Below are positions 12,252 to 16,352 of a stretch of 16,352 bases of DNA, piece after piece. The DNA is taken from positions 1-16,352 of the forward strand of contig CALKIU010000145.1 in the NCBI GenBank assembly GCA_937995745.1. The letters run 5' to 3'. Position numbers and translations under genes: made by a program. The stretch comes from an uncultured Bacillaceae bacterium. GTDB taxonomy: Bacteria; Bacillota; Bacilli; Bacillales; Cytobacillaceae. How positions within the stretch are numbered: the stretch's first letter is position 1; each line of letters opens with the position of its first letter. The notes under the pieces are model-generated. The model did no database searches. It had not been told where the DNA came from and worked only from the letters and a program-made list of their open reading frames with translations.

Positions 12252-14534
12252 ATGTTTTTCGACAAAATTTTGGAAACAAGAAAAACTCTGTTGCAGCAAA
12301 AGAAAATCCCCACCGAAGAGCAATTGGCCGCCGGACAAAGATTGTTCCGGGAAAAATTTAACCCTGAAAAGCTTGGGACGTTGGACGGCAAAGCGCTGCT
12401 TGACCTATTTAACTTTGGCAACCGGGAAAGTCTCATTTATTGGTTGGAATTCAAAAATGATGAGGAATTTCAAACGGGAATTTACGGAAGCATTTTGGGC
12501 GGAAGTTCGCATAAATTTGTCATTTATTTAAGCAGCACCGGGATTTGGATATCCGGCAGCGCCCATAAACCGGTCGAATTGACTGAAGAGGAAGCGCTCG
12601 AAAAGGCCCGAATCATCCGGGACAACTTGGTCAAAGGCGCGGAAATCATAGAGAATTTGTTGGGCGGAGAACAAGCAACGGAATCCCAATACATTCAGCT
12701 GCAACAGGAACTTGAAAAAGCGCTTGATTTCAACATGGCCAATTTGGGCTGGGTGCATAAATATTACCACCTGATTTTTCCCGACAAGATCGATGACCTT
12801 CACAAAAAGGACTTGCAAAGACAAACGCTCGTCAAACTCCATATCCGGCCCGCATCTCCGGAAGGGCTGTACTCCATGGCCGGTCAGGTCATGGGAATCT
12901 CCCGGCGGCTGGGAATTCACGTTCATCATTTGACGCGGGCGGTCGATTACTTGTACAAAGTAAAAAGTCCTTACATTCGCCTGAATTTAACATCCGGCCT
13001 CGAACAAATATGGGATGAAATGTATTCAGAAGGATATGTGGCCATGGGCTGGCCGGAGCTGGGCGACTTGTCCGATTTAAAGAGCATGAAACGAAGCCAA
13101 ATAAGGGCAGAGATCAAAAAGAGATTGGAAGAAAAAACCGGACAATCCCCGCAGGTTATCAACAAATGGACGAGGCAGGCCGCGGCTTTCCTCATTCATT
13201 TAAATAAAGGCGCGATCGTGGTGGCGGTGAAAGGTGATGAAGTATTAGGCGCAGGAAAAATCATCAGCGACTATCGTTATGTACCGGATAAAGAATTTCC
13301 TCATCTTTATGAAACCGAATGGCTCCACACTCCCCATCAAAAATTGCCAAACCCTGCAGAGGGCAAGAAATCGTATATTTATACGATTAAAGACCCGGAC
13401 AACCTGCTGCAAATTGAGAAATGGCTGTCGCAAAAGCAAAAGCGCCGGGAAGCCCCCTTAAAATCACCGGCAGACAAATTAACGCCCTTGTCCGGTGTGG
13501 CAGGCAAAATCGAACGGATTTTAAAACGCAAAAAACAAGTGATCCTTTACGGACCGCCGGGGACCGGCAAAACGTATCATGCGGAAAAGACATGCAAAGA
13601 ACTGTCAGCACGCCAGTTGTACAACAAATGCTATGACAGGCTGACCGCAGAGGAAAAGCAAGTGATCGAAGGAACGGAACATGAGCGCGGAACGGTGAGA
13701 ATGTGCACGTTTCATCCGTCCTACGGCTATGAAGATTTTATCGAAGGCATAAAACCGAGAATCATCAACAACACAACCGTGTTCGAACTGAAAAACGGCA
13801 TTTTTAAAACGATGTGCAAAGATGCCGTAAGCAATCCGGACAAAAACTATTACTTAATCATCGACGAAATTAACCGGGGAGATATCTCGAGAATTTTTGG
13901 GGAATTAATCACCCTTATTGAAAAAAACAAACGCGATACGGAAGTAATTCTGCCTTTATCGGGGGAGATTTTTTCCGTACCGAAAAATGTGTTTATCGTG
14001 GGAACGATGAATACGGCCGACAGATCCATCGCCTTATTGGACGTGGCTTTGCGGAGAAGATTCGGATTCATCGAGCTTTTGCCCGACTATCAGCTCTTGG
14101 AAGGCGTTTCGATAAAAAACTTGCCGCTGGCTTTATGGCTGAAGGAACTGAACCTGCGGATCATCGAGTACCTGGGGCAGGACGGCAGAAACTTGCAAAT
14201 TGGCCATTCGTACTTTTTGGAAGACGAAAAGCCGATCGTCAGCCCCGCCAAGTTCGTGCAAGTCATTGAAGAAGATGTCATTCCTCTGGTTGAGGAATAC
14301 TGCTACGGCGACTATTCCTTGCTTGCGAAAATAATGGGCAGCGGACTGTTTGATTTGAAAAATAGAACAGTCAGAGAAGAACTGTTTGAAGAAGAAAACA
14401 TAGACATGTTCATCAATGCCTTATTGGATCCGACTCCGGAACTCAGCACGATCACGGTAGCGGATGAAGAAGACAGAGAAGAAGAGGACCCGGAGGAAAG
14501 TTTGGATGATGAAAATGAAAATAAATATGCGTGA
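12252..14534 (+). CDS. mcrB: McrB-type AAA+ GTPase with EVE-like modified-base reader domain
   Basis: A 760-residue motor subunit of a type IV (modification-dependent) restriction enzyme. McrB binds modified DNA, hydrolyses GTP and drives McrC cleavage. Residues 1-240 are an N-terminal region I do not recognise. Residues about 255-395 look like an EVE/PUA-type reader (GYVAMGWPELGDLSDLKS at 261-278, AAFLIHLNKGAIVVAVKGD at 311-329, VLGAGKI). The AAA+ module follows: Walker A GPPGTGKT 434-441, Walker B YLIIDE 534-539 with INRGD, the McrB-specific MNTADRS at 586-592, and an arginine-rich LRRRF at 600-604. The tail (738-757) is very acidic. AAGGTGA 6 nt upstream fixes the ATG. Its 3' end overlaps mcrC by 29 nt, implying coupled translation. 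E. coli McrB is shorter with a different N-terminal domain, so the DNA target may differ. Confidence 0.92.
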   Translation: MFFDKILETRKTLLQQKKIPTEEQLAAGQRLFREKFNPEKLGTLDGKALLDLFNFGNRESLIYWLEFKNDEEFQTGIYGSILGGSSHKFVIYLSSTGIWISGSAHKPVELTEEEALEKARIIRDNLVKGAEIIENLLGGEQATESQYIQLQQELEKALDFNMANLGWVHKYYHLIFPDKIDDLHKKDLQRQTLVKLHIRPASPEGLYSMAGQVMGISRRLGIHVHHLTRAVDYLYKVKSPYIRLNLTSGLEQIWDEMYSEGYVAMGWPELGDLSDLKSMKRSQIRAEIKKRLEEKTGQSPQVINKWTRQAAAFLIHLNKGAIVVAVKGDEVLGAGKIISDYRYVPDKEFPHLYETEWLHTPHQKLPNPAEGKKSYIYTIKDPDNLLQIEKWLSQKQKRREAPLKSPADKLTPLSGVAGKIERILKRKKQVILYGPPGTGKTYHAEKTCKELSARQLYNKCYDRLTAEEKQVIEGTEHERGTVRMCTFHPSYGYEDFIEGIKPRIINNTTVFELKNGIFKTMCKDAVSNPDKNYYLIIDEINRGDISRIFGELITLIEKNKRDTEVILPLSGEIFSVPKNVFIVGTMNTADRSIALLDVALRRRFGFIELLPDYQLLEGVSIKNLPLALWLKELNLRIIEYLGQDGRNLQIGHSYFLEDEKPIVSPAKFVQVIEEDVIPLVEEYCYGDYSLLAKIMGSGLFDLKNRTVREELFEEENIDMFINALLDPTPELSTITVADEEDREEEDPEESLDDENENKYA

Positions 14535-15798
14535 ATGGCAAAGCAAATGTTTTCCCGATCTGGAATTGGAAACAAAGGAACAGCGGGAGCTGGCCCGGTT
14601 GCTGACGGACAATGACATCGTGAACATCATGGAATTGAAAGACGGCCTCTCGATCACCGCCAATTCCTTTGTCGGCTCCGTTTCCCTGGGCAGCATTCAT
14701 TTAAACATCATGCCGAAGATCCAGGGAACCGATTTGCTTACGTTGATGAATTATGCATACGGGCTGAAAGATTTGACCATCATCCGGCAGGCAGACTTCA
14801 GCCTGCAATCGTTCACCTTTGCCGATATCCTAATCTACCAACTGTACATCCACACGGAAGATTTGCTGAGCAGGGGATTTCACCGCGGTTATATTAAAAA
14901 AGAGGAAGAACTGGCCTCCCCGAAAGGGCGGATCGATTTTAACAAAATCGCCAGGCACCACTGCATGAAAAAAGCAACGCTGCCGAGCCGGTACTATGAA
15001 CGGAACGTAGACAATCTTCTGAACAGGGTCTTGCTGGCGGGACTAAAACTCTCTGTCCAGCTGGCCGCCGATCCAAACCTGATTCTCCATTTGCGGCGTC
15101 TCTGTTCTGATCTCGGGGAATTTATTTCCCCCGTCGAACTGACCGGACAAATCATCAAAAGAGCGCAAAACAACATCAACAGGCTGACGGAACCATACCG
15201 GCCGCTTTTGAAAATCATTGCCATACTAAAGGAAAATCAAAGCATTGAATTTGAGGATGGCGATAAAAAGATAAGACTGACAGGCTTCTTTTTCGACATG
15301 AACCGCTTCTTTGAAGCATTAGCAGGCCGGCTGCTCCATGATTTTGCCCCCGGCTATACGGTGCGCGGCCAATACCAACTCCATCACATGTTTGCCTATG
15401 CCCGCGAACACAACCCGAAAAACAGAAGGGCGCCGGTGCCGAGGCCCGATTTTGCTTTGCTAAAAAACGGCCAGTTGGCCAGGTTGATGGATGCAAAGTA
15501 CAGGGATTTGTGGGAAACCCCCCTGCCGCGCGACATGCTCTACCAGCTTTCTGTTTATGCCTTGAGCAGCAAAGGGGGCAGACAGGCGACGATCATTTAC
15601 CCGACCACCAATGAATACGCGGTGAGACAACAAATTGACATTCAAAATCCCGTTACCGGCGAATACATGGGGTCGGTTCTTTTGGAACCGTTGCATTTAA
15701 ATTTTCTGGCAAAATGTTTGAAAGATATAAAGAATCGCCGGACGGAATTGGCAAGGTATGTCCATCGGTTCGTGTCAAGCGCAGAAATGACATCTTGA
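14506..15798 (+). CDS. mcrC: McrC-type nuclease subunit
   Basis: A 430-residue nuclease partner of McrB, stimulating its GTPase and cutting DNA. The N-terminal part (1-130) has the usual beta-rich fold (VGSVSLGSIHLNIMPKI). Then comes the family signature RGFHRGYIKKEEELASPKGR (123-142) with GRIDF, and a PD-(D/E)xK nuclease at the C-terminus: E270 in FFEAL, PD at 314-315, DAK at 329-331 and the following YQLSVYA. All catalytic residues are present. The open frame begins at 14464 inside mcrB, but the ATG at 14506 has GGAGG 9 nt upstream and is preferred; ATG 14509 is the next codon. It overlaps mcrB by 29 nt in another frame, which is typical of this operon. Confidence 0.92.
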   Translation: MMKMKINMREWQSKCFPDLELETKEQRELARLLTDNDIVNIMELKDGLSITANSFVGSVSLGSIHLNIMPKIQGTDLLTLMNYAYGLKDLTIIRQADFSLQSFTFADILIYQLYIHTEDLLSRGFHRGYIKKEEELASPKGRIDFNKIARHHCMKKATLPSRYYERNVDNLLNRVLLAGLKLSVQLAADPNLILHLRRLCSDLGEFISPVELTGQIIKRAQNNINRLTEPYRPLLKIIAILKENQSIEFEDGDKKIRLTGFFFDMNRFFEALAGRLLHDFAPGYTVRGQYQLHHMFAYAREHNPKNRRAPVPRPDFALLKNGQLARLMDAKYRDLWETPLPRDMLYQLSVYALSSKGGRQATIIYPTTNEYAVRQQIDIQNPVTGEYMGSVLLEPLHLNFLAKCLKDIKNRRTELARYVHRFVSSAEMTS

Positions 15799-16117
15799 AA
15801 AGGGAGTGGCTGCTTGTTTCCATATCGGGGTCTAACTTTTCAAAACGGTTTTACCCCGCTTGTTCTTTTACAGGCGGAGAATTTATAGTGCCGGGTTGGT
15901 AATAAAAATGTTTACCCGCTGATGAGTTTCTCCCAGCTTTTAATCGTGATTTACAGGTGCATCCGCTAAAAGGCCTGCTGCAACCGGGGAAACCGAGGAC
16001 CATTTCACATCGGCGCGCCTTTCATCCGCGCCAAACCAACCAAGGTCACCGTAAAGCAAACTTTAACATGATAAAATATATTAATAAAGTATCTATTAAA
16101 CGAAATGGGTTGATGAA
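15799..16117. other. Intergenic region between mcrC and Mrr-like gene
   Basis: No gene is supported. A long, loose hairpin (CGGGGT 15826-15831 with ACCCCG 15853-15858, and a nested AAC/GTT pair) followed by CTTGTTCTTTTA may terminate mcrC. A GGCGCG/CGCGCC dyad lies at 16012-16032. The right end carries a promoter candidate. Confidence 0.4.
16063..16090 (+). promoter_or_regulatory. Candidate promoter of Mrr-like gene
   Basis: TTAACA (16063-16068, 5 of 6) and TAAAGT (16085-16090, 4 of 6) are 16 bp apart in an AT-rich stretch, 27 nt before the ATG at 16118. It suggests that this gene is transcribed separately from mcrBC. Confidence 0.35.
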
Positions 16118-16352
16118 ATGGCGAAAGAGTTGCAAACAGGCCGCCCCATTTGGCTTGTGCGGGCGGGACGGCGCGGGCAGAGGGAAGAAATTGTTTTGGA
16201 AAACAACATTGCGGCCATTTGTTGGAAAAAACTCGGCGACTTGACAAATGTCGAAAGCAAAGAAGACCTAATTGCCCGGTTTGAAAAAGTTTATCCGGAC
16301 AAAAAGATGAGCTCGATCATGAATGAAGCGGGGCAGGCATGGCGGTTCAGAC
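16118..16352 (+). CDS. Mrr-like restriction endonuclease, N-terminal part (cut by window edge)
   Basis: 78 codons are visible, open to the right edge. The protein begins MAKELQTGRPIWLVRAGRRG and continues QREEIVLENNIAAICWKKLG, DLTNVESKEDLIARF, YPDKKMSSIMNEAGQAWRFR. This WLVRAG...FL-EN...W..L...YPD...N...Q.W.F pattern is the N-terminal EVE/PUA-like domain often fused to Mrr-type PD-(D/E)xK nucleases annotated as restriction endonuclease or restriction system protein. The nuclease domain itself is outside the window, so the catalytic call rests on family architecture. The ribosome binding site is poor (GGGTTGAT just before the ATG). It follows mcrBC on the same strand after 319 nt, extending the restriction locus. 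Confidence 0.7.
   Translation, partial: MAKELQTGRPIWLVRAGRRGQREEIVLENNIAAICWKKLGDLTNVESKEDLIARFEKVYPDKKMSSIMNEAGQAWRFR

Noticed and set aside
1..16352. tRNA, rRNA, riboswitch or T-box elements
   Set aside because: Looked for cloverleaf ends, 16S/23S words and common leader motifs by eye on both strands. None was convincing; a covariance-model scan was not possible here.

Overview
The window reads as a chromosomal accessory region of a low-to-mid GC Gram-positive bacterium, most likely a Bacillaceae. The inference rests on strong AGGAGG/AGGTGA ribosome binding sites, several TTG starts, a DUF368 protein, a Bacillus-type lipoprotein, a cre-like site and long simple Rho-independent terminators. 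No 16S or other species marker is present, so the genus is not settled.

Left third (1-5936): a phased array of 20-bp repeats at the edge; a minus-strand SAM methyltransferase; a minus-strand SRAP-domain abasic-site DNA shield protein (YedK/HMCES type); a plus-strand DUF368 membrane protein (PopT-type undecaprenyl-phosphate transporter) with its own terminator; a small gene apparently broken by one extra A; and a 638-residue type I-like adenine DNA methylase fused to one target-recognition domain, whose two signature motifs are both off-consensus.

Middle (5937-9643): gene-poor and repeat-rich. It has a perfectly phased 21-bp array, two decayed gene fragments, a DUF4163/RsiV-like lipoprotein, and an AraC/GyrI-type regulator gene that lies between two related composite repeats in the same orientation. 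Each composite repeat is an array of TCGCC units every 20-21 bp, then a GC-rich hairpin, then a GGGAC/GTCCC hairpin.

Right third (9644-16352): a probable defence island, all on the plus strand. It has a WYL-domain regulator behind a cre-like box, a DUF1643 protein with an appended zinc ribbon and a recombinase-like helical domain, an McrB-type AAA+ GTPase with an EVE-like reader domain, an overlapping McrC nuclease, and the start of an Mrr-like restriction endonuclease cut off by the window edge. McrB and McrC should work together as a modification-dependent (type IV) restriction system. The Mrr-like protein probably adds a second modified-DNA nuclease. The roles of the WYL regulator and the DUF1643 fusion in the same locus are inferred from position only.
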